Shown here piece after piece: positions 1 through 8,881 of a stretch of DNA of 64,000 nt; position 1 is the first letter of the stretch, and each line of letters begins with the position of its first letter. The translations under genes were made by a program, and so were the position numbers. Below the pieces are notes generated by a model that was not told where the DNA came from, did not search any database, and saw nothing but the letters and a program-made list of their open reading frames with translations. This DNA comes from Streptomyces sp. 1331.2 (GTDB taxonomy: Bacteria; Actinomycetota; Actinomycetes; Streptomycetales; Streptomycetaceae), in contig NZ_OBMJ01000001.1 in assembly GCF_900199205.1 (NCBI RefSeq), forward strand, positions 248,001-312,000, read 5' to 3'.

Positions 1-1
1 G

Positions 2-31
2 GACCTCCGGCAGACGCTGGAGCTGTCGTGA
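2..31 (+). CDS. 3' end of an upstream gene (partial)
   Basis: Frame 2 reads the last nine codons of an open frame (DLRQTLELS) and then TGA at 29-31. Every third position in these codons is G or C, as in real genes of this genome. The other two forward frames stay open but do not show this bias as cleanly. Nothing can be said about function from nine residues. Confidence 0.45.
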   Translation, partial: DLRQTLELS

Positions 32-83
32 GACGGCGTGGTCGGACGACCGGCCCGCTCCCGAAACGAGGTCACCCGAGAGG

Positions 84-749
84 TCAGAGGCCGACCTGGA
101 TCTCGGCGCGGTGGCGGATGTACTCGTCGGGGTGCAGGCGGGCGATCGCGACCGCGGACTCCACCAGGGCGTGCAGTTCCTTGGGGTAGGCGCGCGGCAC
201 GAGCGGGAGGCCGGGGAGGATGCAGCGGCGGACGTCCAGGTCCTCGTTGGCGACGAACTCGCGCAGTGCGGTCTCGTACCAGGTGTCCCGGACGCTCGCG
301 CCCTCGTCGGCGGCGGCGCCGTTGCGGCCGTCGCCGACCGACAGGGCCGTCCAGTACCAGGCGCGGGCGGCGCCGGCGCGCTCCGGGTTGGTGCCGGTGC
401 GCAGGTAGCCGAGCAGGGCGAGACGGACCCGGCGCTGGCCGAAGGCGAGGAGGGCGGGCTCGACGAAGCGCCGGTTGAAGCTCGGGTTGGGGTCGTGGAC
501 CGCCGCTTCCACCAGCGCCTCGAAGTACTCCTCGGGCAGCTCGGAGCGCCCGGCGACGGCCTTGTGGACCTCCCAGCGGGCCGAGCTCTGATAGTCGGGC
601 CCGGGTGCGACCTCGACCCCGATCAGGCGGAGCAGACGCGCGAGCCGGAGGTCGAACGCCGGCGGTTCGCCCGCCGTGCGCCCGGGCAACGGCTGGAGAA
701 TCCGCACCTCGCCGGCCGTGTCCTTGGTTTCCACGAACATCCTCCTCAT
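84..749 (-). CDS. conserved hypothetical protein, HEAT-like helical
   Basis: A 221-residue soluble protein with no signal peptide or membrane segment. The sequence is rich in short amphipathic helices (for example ALVEAAVHDPNPSFNRRFVEPALLAF and HALVESAVAIARLHPDEYIRHRAEI regions), which suggests a HEAT/ARM-like solenoid, but I do not recognise a named family. Met4 (MFVETK) is an alternative start. The gene is read away from the neighbouring two-component system and ends near the window edge. Its function is unknown. Codon use matches the neighbours, so it is a real gene rather than a shadow. Confidence 0.75.
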   Translation of the reverse strand: MRRMFVETKDTAGEVRILQPLPGRTAGEPPAFDLRLARLLRLIGVEVAPGPDYQSSARWEVHKAVAGRSELPEEYFEALVEAAVHDPNPSFNRRFVEPALLAFGQRRVRLALLGYLRTGTNPERAGAARAWYWTALSVGDGRNGAAADEGASVRDTWYETALREFVANEDLDVRRCILPGLPLVPRAYPKELHALVESAVAIARLHPDEYIRHRAEIQVGL

Positions 750-836
750 TCTGAGTCACCGGCAGACTACTCGCTGATACACCCGTTCGGAGGTCGTTTT
801 CGGCCAGGCGCGGGGCCCGGGGGGCACATCCTGTCG

Positions 837-1514
837 TCAGGACGGACGGCCGGGCGGGACCAGGCCGGACTGGTAGGCGATCGCGACCAATTGGGCGCGG
901 TCGCGGGCGTCGAGCTTGGCCATCGCCCGGTGCACGTGGGTGCGGACGGTGAACGGGCTGACGAACATCCGCTCGGCGATCTCCTCGTTGGTGAGGCCGG
1001 TGGCGGCCATCGACATCACCTCGCGCTCGCGGGCGGTGAGGACGGAGAGCCGTTCGCTCACCGGGCCGGCGGCCGTGGTCTCGGGCTGGGCCAGGAACCG
1101 GTCGATCACGGCCCGGGTGGCGGCGGGCGAGAGCAGGGCCTCGCCGGCCGCGACGGTGCGGACGGCGGCCAGCAGCTCCTTCGGGTCGGCTCCCTTGCCG
1201 AGGAAGCCGCCGGCGCCCGCGCGCAGTGCCTGGGCCACGTACTCGTCGATCTCGAAGGTGGTGAGGATGAGCACCCGGGTGCCGGACAGCTGCTCGTCGC
1301 CGCAGATCTCGGCGGTGGCGCCGAGGCCGTCGGCGCCGGGCATCCGGATGTCCATCAGGACGATGTCGGGCTTGGTGGCGCGGGCGAGCTCCACGGCCTC
1401 GCGGCCGTCGGCGGCCTCGCCGACCACCTCCATGTCCTCCTCCGCGTCGATCAGGAGACGGAAGGCGCCGCGCAGCAGGGCCTGGTCGTCGGCGAGCAGT
1501 ACCCGGATGGTCAT
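837..1514 (-). CDS. NarL/FixJ-family response regulator
   Basis: A 225-residue response regulator. The receiver domain covers about residues 3-120, with acidic residues DD9-10, phospho-acceptor Asp55 in DIVLMDIRMPG and a Lys in FLGKGAD. A LuxR-type helix-turn-helix lies at about 155-215 (LTAREREVMSMAATGLTNEEIAERMFVSPFTVRTHV). It acts in the cytoplasm as a phosphorylation-dependent transcription factor. Its start codon overlaps the stop of the sensor kinase gene by four bases, so the two are translationally coupled. The target genes cannot be read from the sequence; the adjacent MMPL exporter is an obvious candidate. Confidence 0.95.
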   Translation of the reverse strand: MTIRVLLADDQALLRGAFRLLIDAEEDMEVVGEAADGREAVELARATKPDIVLMDIRMPGADGLGATAEICGDEQLSGTRVLILTTFEIDEYVAQALRAGAGGFLGKGADPKELLAAVRTVAAGEALLSPAATRAVIDRFLAQPETTAAGPVSERLSVLTAREREVMSMAATGLTNEEIAERMFVSPFTVRTHVHRAMAKLDARDRAQLVAIAYQSGLVPPGRPS

Positions 1515-2869
1515 GGGGTGTCCTGTCCTTCGGCTTCGTGCGGACGGGCGGCGGGGCGGACGGCCCGGGCGGCCCGGGCGGCGACGTGCGCTGCGGAGCC
1601 GTCTCGAACGGCGTGATCCTGCCCCTCGGCCGCCCCGGTGGCGCCCGCCGCGAGGTGCACCGGGCCGTCGTCGCGGGCGCCGGTGCGCAACGGGAGTTCG
1701 GCGGTGACCAGGAAGCCGCCGTCGGGCCGTGCATCGGCGGCGAGCCGGCCGCCCACCGCGCCGGCCCGCTCCCGCATGCCGATGAGACCGAACCCGCTCT
1801 CGCCGGGGGCGGGCTGGGGCAACAGCGCGGCGCGGGGGCGGCCGGTCGTGCTCGGGCGGCCGTTGGCGACGCTGACGGCGACGCGGCTCTCGCTGTAGGC
1901 GAGGGTGACCTCGGCGTCGGCGCCGTGGGCGTGCTTGGCGACGTTGGTCAGCGACTCCTGGACGATGCGGAAGGCGGTGAGGTCGACGCCGGGCGACAGT
2001 GGCCGGGCCTCGCCCCGGACGGTGAGGCGGACCGGCAGCCCGGCCCGTTCGAAGGAGCCGATCAGCTCGGGCAGCCGGTCCAGGCCCGGGGTGGGTTCGA
2101 GCGGGGCCGGCTCCTCGGCGCGGCGCAGCAGGCCGACGGTGGCGCGCAGCTCCTGCAGGGCCGAGCCGGTGGCGTCGGTGATGTGGCTGAGCACCTCGCG
2201 GGCCTGGACGGGGTGACTGTCCATGAGGTGGACGGCGATGCCGGCCTGGGCGTTGGCGAGGGCGATGTGGTGGGCGACGACGTCGTGCAGGTCCCGGGCG
2301 ATCCGGATCCGTTCGTCGGCGACCCGGCGGCGGGCCTCCTCCTCCCGGGTGCGTTCGGCGCGTTCGGCGCGCTCCTCGATGGCTGCGAGGTGGGCGCGGC
2401 GGTTGCGGATGGAGTCGCCGAGGGCGCCGGGCAGCAGGGCCCAGGCGAGGACGCCGAGCCGTTCGCCGATGGATCCGCCGGTCTGGACGGTCAGCGCGAT
2501 CCCGGTGAGCAGGACGGCGCTGGTGATGGAGGCGCGCAGCGCGGTGGAGCGGTCGGTGCGGACGGCGAGGAAGTAGAGGGCGCAGAGCAGCGGGGCGGCG
2601 AGGGCGATGGTCAGCCGGGGGCTGGTGAGCGCGAGCAGGACGGTGCAGGCCAGGGTGGCGGCGGTGACCGCGCGCGGGTGGCGGCGGTGGTCGAAGACGG
2701 CGAGGGCGGAGACCAGCCCGAGGAGTCCGGAGACCGGTTCCAGGCTGCTGATGTGGCCGGTCTGGTCGATCGTGGCACCGACCCCGACGATCGCGATCAG
2801 GACGGCGCCGCCGATCACGTCCAGTCGTCGGGGGTGGTTCCGGCGCATGCGCTGCCAGGTGGTGGTCAT
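1511..2869 (-). CDS. sensor histidine kinase (HisKA_3 type)
   Basis: A 452-residue membrane kinase. The N-terminal third has about four to five hydrophobic segments (from LDVIGGAVLIAIVGVGATI to VLAWALLPGALG) and no large extracytoplasmic sensor domain. A coiled, charged linker (EERAERAERTREEEARRR) leads to the HisKA_3 dimerisation helix with phospho-His in ARDLHDVVAHH, then a HATPase domain (TNVAKHAHGA N-box; GFGLIGMRERA G-box). The start at 2869 is the ATG opening MTTTWQRMRRNHPRR. It pairs with the overlapping NarL regulator. Such intramembrane-sensing kinases often respond to envelope stress or antibiotics; the signal here is unknown. Confidence 0.93.
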   Translation of the reverse strand: MTTTWQRMRRNHPRRLDVIGGAVLIAIVGVGATIDQTGHISSLEPVSGLLGLVSALAVFDHRRHPRAVTAATLACTVLLALTSPRLTIALAAPLLCALYFLAVRTDRSTALRASITSAVLLTGIALTVQTGGSIGERLGVLAWALLPGALGDSIRNRRAHLAAIEERAERAERTREEEARRRVADERIRIARDLHDVVAHHIALANAQAGIAVHLMDSHPVQAREVLSHITDATGSALQELRATVGLLRRAEEPAPLEPTPGLDRLPELIGSFERAGLPVRLTVRGEARPLSPGVDLTAFRIVQESLTNVAKHAHGADAEVTLAYSESRVAVSVANGRPSTTGRPRAALLPQPAPGESGFGLIGMRERAGAVGGRLAADARPDGGFLVTAELPLRTGARDDGPVHLAAGATGAAEGQDHAVRDGSAAHVAARAARAVRPAARPHEAEGQDTP

Positions 2870-2890
2870 GGTGCTGGTCTCCGGGTCGCG

Positions 2891-2952
2891 AGTCAGGGGC
2901 CGTCGGCGCTGGAGCCTGTCCGGACAGGCCCCAGCGGCGGCGGCCCCTGACT
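2891..2952. terminator. long multi-segment hairpin between MMPL and sensor kinase
   Basis: A 62-base region folds into one long imperfect hairpin: AGTCAGGGGCCG (2891-2902) pairs with CGGCCCCTGACT (2941-2952), CGCTGG pairs with CCAGCG, and the tip is the perfect 16-base palindrome GCCTGTCCGGACAGGC (2914-2929). It lies just past the MMPL stop on the minus strand, so it most likely terminates that transcript. The palindromic tip could instead be a protein site for the kinase operon, which starts at 2869. Confidence 0.7.
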
Positions 2953-3009
2953 GCAACGGTAATCGGTGGGCGGATGGACCGGGGCCCGGCAGGATCCACC
3001 GGACGGGCC

Positions 3010-5211
3010 CTACACGGTGACGGACTCCCGGGCCGGGGCCGCTTCGGTGGCGGGGGTCTGCAGCTTGCTGCCCTCGACGTCCACGTCCGGTATGAGGCGG
3101 TCCAGCCAGCGCGGCAGCCACCAGGCGCGGCGGCCGAGCAGGACGAGGACGGCCGGGACGATGGCCATCCGGACCACGAAGGCGTCGAAGGCGACGGCTG
3201 CGGCGAGCCCCAGGCCCATCATCTTGATCATCGGCTCGCTCATCCCGATGAAGCCCGCGAAGACGGCGATCATGATGAAGGCGGCGGCGGTGACGACCCG
3301 GGCGTTGTGTCGGAAGCCGGTGACGATGGCCTCGCCGGGCTGCTCGCCGTGGACGTAGCCCTCGCGGATCCGGGTGACCAGGAACACCTCGTAGTCCATG
3401 GCGAGGCCGAAGACCACGCCGATCATGAAGATCGGCATCATGCTCATGACCGGGCCGGTCTGCTCCACGCCGATCAGATCGGCCAGCCAGCCCCACTGGA
3501 AGACCGCGACCACCGCACCGAGCGCGGCGACCACCGAGAGCAGGAAGCCGAGCGCCGCCTTCAGCGGGACGAGCACCGAGCGGAAGACCACCATCAGCAG
3601 CAGGACGGCCAGGCCGACGACCAGGGCCAGGTAGGGCAGCAGTGCGTCGGTCAGCTTCTGCGAGACGTCGATGTTCATCGCCGTCGTGCCGCTGACCAGG
3701 ACCGTCGCCCCGGTGGCCGACTTCAGGCCGGCCGCGTCGCCGCGGATGGCGTGCACGATGTCCTTGGTCTCGGCCTCGCTCGGGCCGGTCGCCGGGATCG
3801 CGCTGAGCAGGGCGGTGTCCCCCGTCTTGTTGAACATCGGCGGCGTCACCGTCACCACGCCGGGCAGGGCGGAGACCTGCCGGGAGACCGCGTCGGCCGC
3901 CGCCTTCGGGTCGGCGACGCCCTTGGCGTCCACCAGGACGGTCAACGGGCCGTTGAAGCCGGGGCCGAAGCCCTCCGAGAGCAGGTCGTAGGCGCGGCGC
4001 TGGGTGGTGGAGGTCGGCTTGGCCTCGTCGCCGGGCAGGCCGAGCCGCAGGTCGAGCGCGGGGGCCGCGAGCACGCCGAGGCCGATCACGCCGCCGAGCA
4101 GCACCGCGAGCGGGCGGCGCAGCACGAACCGGGCCCAGCGGGCGCCGCCGTTCTCCTTCGTCGCCGCCCGGGCGGCGTCGCCGCCGGCCTTGCGGACCTT
4201 GCGCGGCAGCACCTTGCGGCCCAGGAAGCCGAGCAGCGCGGGGACCAGGGTGAGCGCGACCAGCACGGCGATGACGACCGTGCCGGCGGCGGCCATGCCC
4301 ATCTTGGCCAGGAGCGGGATGCCGACCACGGAGAGCCCGGCGAGCGCGATCACCACGGTGAGCCCGGCGAAGACCACCGCCGAGCCGGCGGTGCCGACGG
4401 CCCGGCCGGCCGCCTCCTGGGGCGTGCGGCCCTCGGCGAGCTCGGCCCGGTAGCGGGAGACGATGAACACCGCGTAGTCGATGCCGACCGCGAGGCCGAG
4501 CATCATGGCGAGCGTGCCGGTGGTGCCGGACAGGCCGAGCGCGCTGCCCAGCGCGGTGATCAGCGACATGCCGAGGCCGACGCCGACGACCGCCGTGAGC
4601 AGCGGCAGGCCGGCCGCGACCAGCGATCCGAAGGTGATCACCAGGACGACGGCGGACAGCGCCATCCCGATCGCCTCGCTGCTGCCGCCCGCCTCCGCCT
4701 TGGCCATCAGCGCGTTGCCGCCGATCTCGACCTTGAGCCCGGCGTCCCGGCCGTGCTGGGCGGCCTGCTCCAGGGCGGTGGTGGCGCCCGTGGACAGCTT
4801 GCCCGCCTTGACGGAGTAGCTGACCGTCGCGTACGCGGTAGTGCCGTCCTTGGAGACGGCGCGGGCCTTGAACGGGCTGACCGCGCCGGTGACCTGCTCG
4901 GCGTGGGACAGCTCGTCGACCGTCCGCTCGACCGCCTGCTGGTTGGGCCCGGCGGTGATCTTCTGGCCGGAGGGCGCGACGAACACCAGCCGGGCCGAGG
5001 CTCCGTCGGCGTGGCCGCCGGGGAAGCGCTCGTTCATCAGGTCGAAGGCCTTCTGCGCTTCCGTGCCGGGCATCGCGAAGCCGTCGTCGGGTGCGGCGGG
5101 CGCCTTGGCCGCCAGGACTCCGCCGACGGCGAGCACGGCGACCCAGAGCAAGGTCACCAGCCGGCGCCGGACGAAGGCCCATCGGCCCAGGCGGTAAAGG
5201 AACGTGGCCAC
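3010..5211 (-). CDS. MMPL-family RND exporter
   Basis: A 733-residue membrane transporter of the ActII-3/MmpL type that uses the proton gradient to export lipids or lipophilic small molecules. There are two copies of the usual layout: one membrane segment near the N-terminus, a large extracytoplasmic loop, then five membrane helices. Each half carries the proton-relay Asp-Tyr motif (GIDYAVFIVSRYR and AMDYEVFLVTRIR). I chose the GTG at 5211, opening VATFLYRLGRWAF, because MMPL proteins usually begin this way; the frame stays open upstream but that part looks like antisense of nothing conserved. It diverges from the DegT gene across 400 bp holding a perfect palindrome. Confidence 0.92.
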   Translation of the reverse strand: MATFLYRLGRWAFVRRRLVTLLWVAVLAVGGVLAAKAPAAPDDGFAMPGTEAQKAFDLMNERFPGGHADGASARLVFVAPSGQKITAGPNQQAVERTVDELSHAEQVTGAVSPFKARAVSKDGTTAYATVSYSVKAGKLSTGATTALEQAAQHGRDAGLKVEIGGNALMAKAEAGGSSEAIGMALSAVVLVITFGSLVAAGLPLLTAVVGVGLGMSLITALGSALGLSGTTGTLAMMLGLAVGIDYAVFIVSRYRAELAEGRTPQEAAGRAVGTAGSAVVFAGLTVVIALAGLSVVGIPLLAKMGMAAAGTVVIAVLVALTLVPALLGFLGRKVLPRKVRKAGGDAARAATKENGGARWARFVLRRPLAVLLGGVIGLGVLAAPALDLRLGLPGDEAKPTSTTQRRAYDLLSEGFGPGFNGPLTVLVDAKGVADPKAAADAVSRQVSALPGVVTVTPPMFNKTGDTALLSAIPATGPSEAETKDIVHAIRGDAAGLKSATGATVLVSGTTAMNIDVSQKLTDALLPYLALVVGLAVLLLMVVFRSVLVPLKAALGFLLSVVAALGAVVAVFQWGWLADLIGVEQTGPVMSMMPIFMIGVVFGLAMDYEVFLVTRIREGYVHGEQPGEAIVTGFRHNARVVTAAAFIMIAVFAGFIGMSEPMIKMMGLGLAAAVAFDAFVVRMAIVPAVLVLLGRRAWWLPRWLDRLIPDVDVEGSKLQTPATEAAPARESVTV

Positions 5212-5385
5212 GGGGGAGCGGACTCCTTCGGATGCGGTGCTCGGAACAGGGCGCGCCGCGGCGGTCCTGGCGTCCTGGTGGACGCCGTGCGCCCCCGAGG
5301 ACGCGGTCCGCCGCAGCGTTACCAATCCTTGATCGCCGACCCCTGCTCCGTCGTCGTCCCTGCGCAGGCCGTTTGCGTACTGCGG

Positions 5386-5405
5386 ACGCAGTACGGGCGT
5401 CCCCC
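5386..5405. promoter_or_regulatory. 20-bp perfect palindrome, candidate operator
   Basis: CGTACTGCGGACGCAGTACG has nine-base perfect arms around a GA centre. It lies in the 400-bp gap (5212-5611) between the divergent MMPL and aminotransferase genes, about 180 bp upstream of the MMPL start. Size and symmetry fit a dimeric TetR- or LuxR-type repressor or activator. No TetR gene is adjacent; the NarL regulator at 837-1514 could be the ligand. I see nothing else recognisable in the gap apart from presumed promoters. Confidence 0.5.
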
Positions 5406-5611
5406 GCGCGCAGGAGCGCACGCCCCACGTCGGGAGTAGCCCTCCTACCTGCGGCGGAAGCAGCCGGGTCACCCGTGCGGGCGGCGACGACGGGCCGGGC
5501 CCCGGCTGGGCGAAGTAGCGTGATGTGCCTGACCCGTCCGCTCTTCCTGCGGTTCGGGAGGATCCGACCCGATCGGTGCTGCCGACCGCAGCCCGCCGCC
5601 GGAGGTGCCCC

Positions 5612-6736
5612 ATGGGCGTTCCAGCCGCCCGCATCGTGTTCGACGAGAGCGACCGCGCGGCCGTCGCCGAGGCGGTGACCGAGATGCTCACCACCGGCGC
5701 CCTCACCCTCGGCCCGTGGACCGAGCGCTTCGAGCAGGCCTTCGCCGCCGAGCACGGCGCCTCGCACGCCGTCGCGGTGAGCAGCGGCACGGCGGCGCTG
5801 GAGGTGATCCTGCGCACCGTCGACGTCCGGGGCCGCGACGTGGTCGTGCCCGCCGTCACCTTCTACGCGACGGCCGGTGCGGTGGTCCATGCAGGCGGGC
5901 GCCCGGTCTTCGCCGACGTCGACCCGGCCACCCTCGCGCTCTCCCCCGAGACCCTGGCGGCGGCGCTCACCCCGGACACCGCCGCCGTCGTCCTGGTGCA
6001 CATCGGCGGACTGGTCACCCCGCAGGCGGAGGCCCTGCGCGCGCTCTGCGACCGGCGCGGCATCCCGCTGATCGAGGACGCCGCGCACGCCCACGGCAGC
6101 AGCCTCGACGGTCGCGCCGCCGGGACCTTCGGCCTGGCCGGGGCCTTCTCCTTCTACCCGACCAAGGTCACCACCAGCGGCGAGGGCGGCATGATCCTCA
6201 CCGAGTCGCCGGAGCTGCGCGACGAGGCCCGGATCTACCGCGACCAGGGCAAGGGCTCCTTCACCACCAACCACCACGTCCTGCTCGGCTACTCCTGGCG
6301 GATGAGCGAGCTGCACGCGGCCGTCGGCGCGGTGCACCTGCGCCGGCTCAAGGAGTTCATCGAGACCCGCCGGGCCGTCGCCCGCCGCTACGACGACGCG
6401 CTGGCCGGGCTCGACGGCCTGGACCCGGTGCTCGAACCGCCCGGCTGCCGCGGCAACTACTACAAGTACGTGGCGCTGCTGCCGCCCGGGACGGACCGCG
6501 CCGCGTTCAAGCGCGCGGTGGCCGAGGAGTACGGCGTGCGGCTGTCCGGCGAGGTGTACGACCTGCCGCTGCACCTGCAGCCGGTGTTCGCCCCGTACCG
6601 GCGCGGCCCGCTGCCGGTGGCCGAGGACGTGTGCGCCCGCCAGATCTGCCTTCCGGTGCACTCCGACATGACGGAGGACGAGACGGAGCAGGTCGTCACG
6701 GCCGTCACGGCGGTGCACCGGCGCCTGGCCGGATAG
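5612..6736 (+). CDS. DegT/DnrJ/EryC1/StrS-family PLP aminotransferase
   Basis: A 374-residue sugar aminotransferase. The PLP-binding Lys is K185 in the FYPTKVTTSGEGG signature, preceded by the SSGTAALEV phosphate-binding turn (57-65) and IEDAAHAHG with the PLP-stacking Asp (154-162). Family members transfer an amino group from Glu or Gln to a keto group on a nucleotide sugar. The ATG at 5612 has a GGAGG ribosome site seven bases upstream, which rules out the earlier in-frame start at 5525. It heads a three-gene unit with an epimerase and a glycosyltransferase, consistent with making and attaching an amino sugar. The sugar identity is not deducible. Confidence 0.92.
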   Translation: MGVPAARIVFDESDRAAVAEAVTEMLTTGALTLGPWTERFEQAFAAEHGASHAVAVSSGTAALEVILRTVDVRGRDVVVPAVTFYATAGAVVHAGGRPVFADVDPATLALSPETLAAALTPDTAAVVLVHIGGLVTPQAEALRALCDRRGIPLIEDAAHAHGSSLDGRAAGTFGLAGAFSFYPTKVTTSGEGGMILTESPELRDEARIYRDQGKGSFTTNHHVLLGYSWRMSELHAAVGAVHLRRLKEFIETRRAVARRYDDALAGLDGLDPVLEPPGCRGNYYKYVALLPPGTDRAAFKRAVAEEYGVRLSGEVYDLPLHLQPVFAPYRRGPLPVAEDVCARQICLPVHSDMTEDETEQVVTAVTAVHRRLAG

Positions 6737-6798
6737 CCGGGACAGCAGCAGGAAACGACAACGCGGACCCGCCGGAAGAGAGCGAAGGGAGCAAGAAC

Positions 6799-7737
6799 GT
6801 GCGGATAGCCGTCACCGGGGGGTGCGGATTCATCGGCTCACACGTCGTGGACCACCTGATCGCGGCCGGCCACGAGGTCCTCGCGGTGGACACCACCGAC
6901 AAGTACCTCAACCCCGACGCCGAGCACGCGCGGATCGACGTCCTCGACCTGAAGGCCCTCACCTCGGCGCTGGCCGGCAGCGAAGTGGTCTACCACCTCG
7001 CCGCGATGGCCGACGTCGAGCAGGTCTCCGCCGACCCGGTCCGGGCCGTGCGCACCAACATCGACGGCACCGAGGCCGTCCTGGAGGCCGCCCGGCGCAG
7101 CGGCCTGAGCCGGACCGTCCTGGCGAGCACCGTCTGGGTCTACGGCGCCGCCCTTGCCGGCGAACAACTCGGCGGCGAGGAGCAGGAGTTGGACGAGCAC
7201 GTGCCGATCGAGCTGGAGCACAGCGGCCACCTCTACGTGGCCACCAAGCTCGCCGCCGAGATGCTTGTGCACAGCTACCGAGAGCTGTACGGGCAGCACT
7301 TCACCATCCTGCGCTACGGCATCCCGTACGGGCCCCGGATGCGCGACGAACTGGTCGTCGCCCGGTTCGTCCAGGCCGCGCTGGCCGGGCGGCCGATCAC
7401 CATCGCCGGAGACGGCCGGCAGAGCCGCAACTTCGTCTACGTCGAGGACCTCGCCGACGCCCACGTCCGGGCCCTCTCCCCCTCCGCCGAGGACCAGACC
7501 TTCGCCCTGGAGGGCTCGACGGCCGTCTCGGTGCGCGACATCGCCGACACCGTCGACGGGCTGCTCGGGCCCGTCACCATCGAGCACATCGACGGCCGGA
7601 AGGCCGACTACACGGGACGGCGGATCTCCTCCGCCCAGGCCAAACGGCTGCTCGGCTGGTCCCCGCGGACCAACTTCGAAGAGGGCGTGCGGCGGTACGC
7701 GGACTGGTACCGGGCCGCCACCGCCGCCACCACCTGA
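6799..7737 (+). CDS. NAD-dependent epimerase/dehydratase (nucleotide-sugar)
   Basis: A 312-residue extended SDR. It starts at a GTG with a GAAGGGA ribosome site (6783-6789). The Rossmann motif TGGCGFIGS lies at the N-terminus, and the catalytic pair is in YVATK. Family members use tightly bound NAD to epimerise, dehydrate or reduce nucleotide-linked sugars. The C-terminal part (GDGRQSRNFVYVEDLADAHV) is the standard sugar-nucleotide half. Gene order puts it between an aminotransferase and a glycosyltransferase, so it probably works on the same sugar. The exact reaction (C4 epimerase or 4,6-dehydratase) cannot be decided by eye. Confidence 0.88.
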   Translation: MRIAVTGGCGFIGSHVVDHLIAAGHEVLAVDTTDKYLNPDAEHARIDVLDLKALTSALAGSEVVYHLAAMADVEQVSADPVRAVRTNIDGTEAVLEAARRSGLSRTVLASTVWVYGAALAGEQLGGEEQELDEHVPIELEHSGHLYVATKLAAEMLVHSYRELYGQHFTILRYGIPYGPRMRDELVVARFVQAALAGRPITIAGDGRQSRNFVYVEDLADAHVRALSPSAEDQTFALEGSTAVSVRDIADTVDGLLGPVTIEHIDGRKADYTGRRISSAQAKRLLGWSPRTNFEEGVRRYADWYRAATAATT

Positions 7738-7750
7738 CCGGGGCCGCCCG

Positions 7751-8842
7751 ATGCCGCACGCCCTGCTGGTCTCCGGCTCGCTCGGCCAGGGCCACGACGT
7801 CATGGCCCAGGCCTGCGCCGACACCCTGCGGGAGCTCGGCTGGACCACCAGCACCGTCGACGCGATGGCCCTGCTCGGCGAGCGCTCCGGCCCGGCCGGG
7901 GAGACGGTCTTCCGCCGGCTGCTCGACCTGCCCGGGGTGTACGACGCCTTCCACTTCTCGGCGCTGCGCCCGGGCGCGAGGATCGCCCTGCTCGCCGACG
8001 CCGCGGCGCGCGCCCGGCTGGTCCCCGCGCTGCGCAGGCTGGTCGAGGCGCAGCGGCCGCAGCTGGTGGTCTCGGTGTTCGCCACCGCGACCTCGGCGGT
8101 CAACCACGTCCAGGAGTGGGGGCAGGGGCGGGAGTTCCGGCACTTCGTGTTCTGCACGGACGTCACCCCGCACCGGCTCTGGGTGCAGGAGGGCACGGAC
8201 CTGTTCCTGGTCACCTCGGAGGTCGCGGCCTGCGCGGTGCGGCGCTACCGGCCCGACGCCGACATCGCCGTCGTGCCCGCGCCGCTGCGCCGGCCGTTCT
8301 ACCGGCCGCCGGGGCGGGCCGGGGCGCGCGACGAACTGGCCGTACCGCCCGACGCCCCCTGCGTGCTGCTGATGTCGGGCTCCTGGGGGCTCGGGCCGCT
8401 CGCCCGCACCGCCGCCTCGCTCGCCGCCGCCGGGCCGCACGTGCTTGCCGTGGCCGGGCGCAACCGGGAGCTGGAGCGCCGCCTGCGCGCCGCCGCGATC
8501 CGCCGGCCCAGGCTGCACCCCTTCGGCTACACCGACCGGATTCCCACCCTGATGGCCGCCGCCGACCTGGTCGTCACCAGCTCCGGCGACACCTGCAGCG
8601 AGGCCCGGGCGCTCGGCCGACGGCTGCTGCTCCTCGACGTCGTCCAGGGCCACGGGCGCGACAACCTCCAGCACGAGCTCGAACTGGGCCACGCCGACGT
8701 CTCCACCGCCCGCCCGGCCGAGGTCGTCCGCAACGCCCTCGCGGCGCTGAAGCGCCCCTCCCCCGCCCCCTCGCCCGGCGCCACGCCGGAGGGCTGGCGG
8801 ACCGGGTTCGGTGCGGCGCTACGGCGGGTGGGGCTGGGCTAG
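7751..8842 (+). CDS. GT28/MGDG-synthase-like glycosyltransferase
   Basis: A 363-residue GT-B fold transferase resembling MurG and monogalactosyldiacylglycerol synthases. The N-terminal motif is SGSLGQGHDVMAQA (glycine-rich acceptor loop, residues 8-21); the C-terminal donor half has MSGSWGLGPLART and VTSSGDTCSEARALG. It follows the epimerase by 13 bases and ends the three-gene unit. The likely role is transfer of the modified sugar made by the two upstream enzymes to a lipid or small molecule at the membrane face. The acceptor is unknown. The family assignment rests on motif spacing alone. Confidence 0.78.
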   Translation: MPHALLVSGSLGQGHDVMAQACADTLRELGWTTSTVDAMALLGERSGPAGETVFRRLLDLPGVYDAFHFSALRPGARIALLADAAARARLVPALRRLVEAQRPQLVVSVFATATSAVNHVQEWGQGREFRHFVFCTDVTPHRLWVQEGTDLFLVTSEVAACAVRRYRPDADIAVVPAPLRRPFYRPPGRAGARDELAVPPDAPCVLLMSGSWGLGPLARTAASLAAAGPHVLAVAGRNRELERRLRAAAIRRPRLHPFGYTDRIPTLMAAADLVVTSSGDTCSEARALGRRLLLLDVVQGHGRDNLQHELELGHADVSTARPAEVVRNALAALKRPSPAPSPGATPEGWRTGFGAALRRVGLG

Positions 8843-8881
8843 GGCAGGCCCTGACGACCGCCGCGAATTCCCGCTCACGCC

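Noticed and set aside
1511..6718. 1735-residue minus-strand open frame
   Set aside because: Only its last 452 codons (the sensor kinase) are real. The rest is antisense or out-of-frame shadow of the MMPL and DegT genes and reads as Arg/Pro/Gly-rich low complexity.
5597..6760. Alternative plus-strand frame overlapping the DegT gene and joined to the epimerase frame
   Set aside because: The Arg/Pro-rich upstream part has no family signature. The epimerase begins at GTG 6799 with its own ribosome site.
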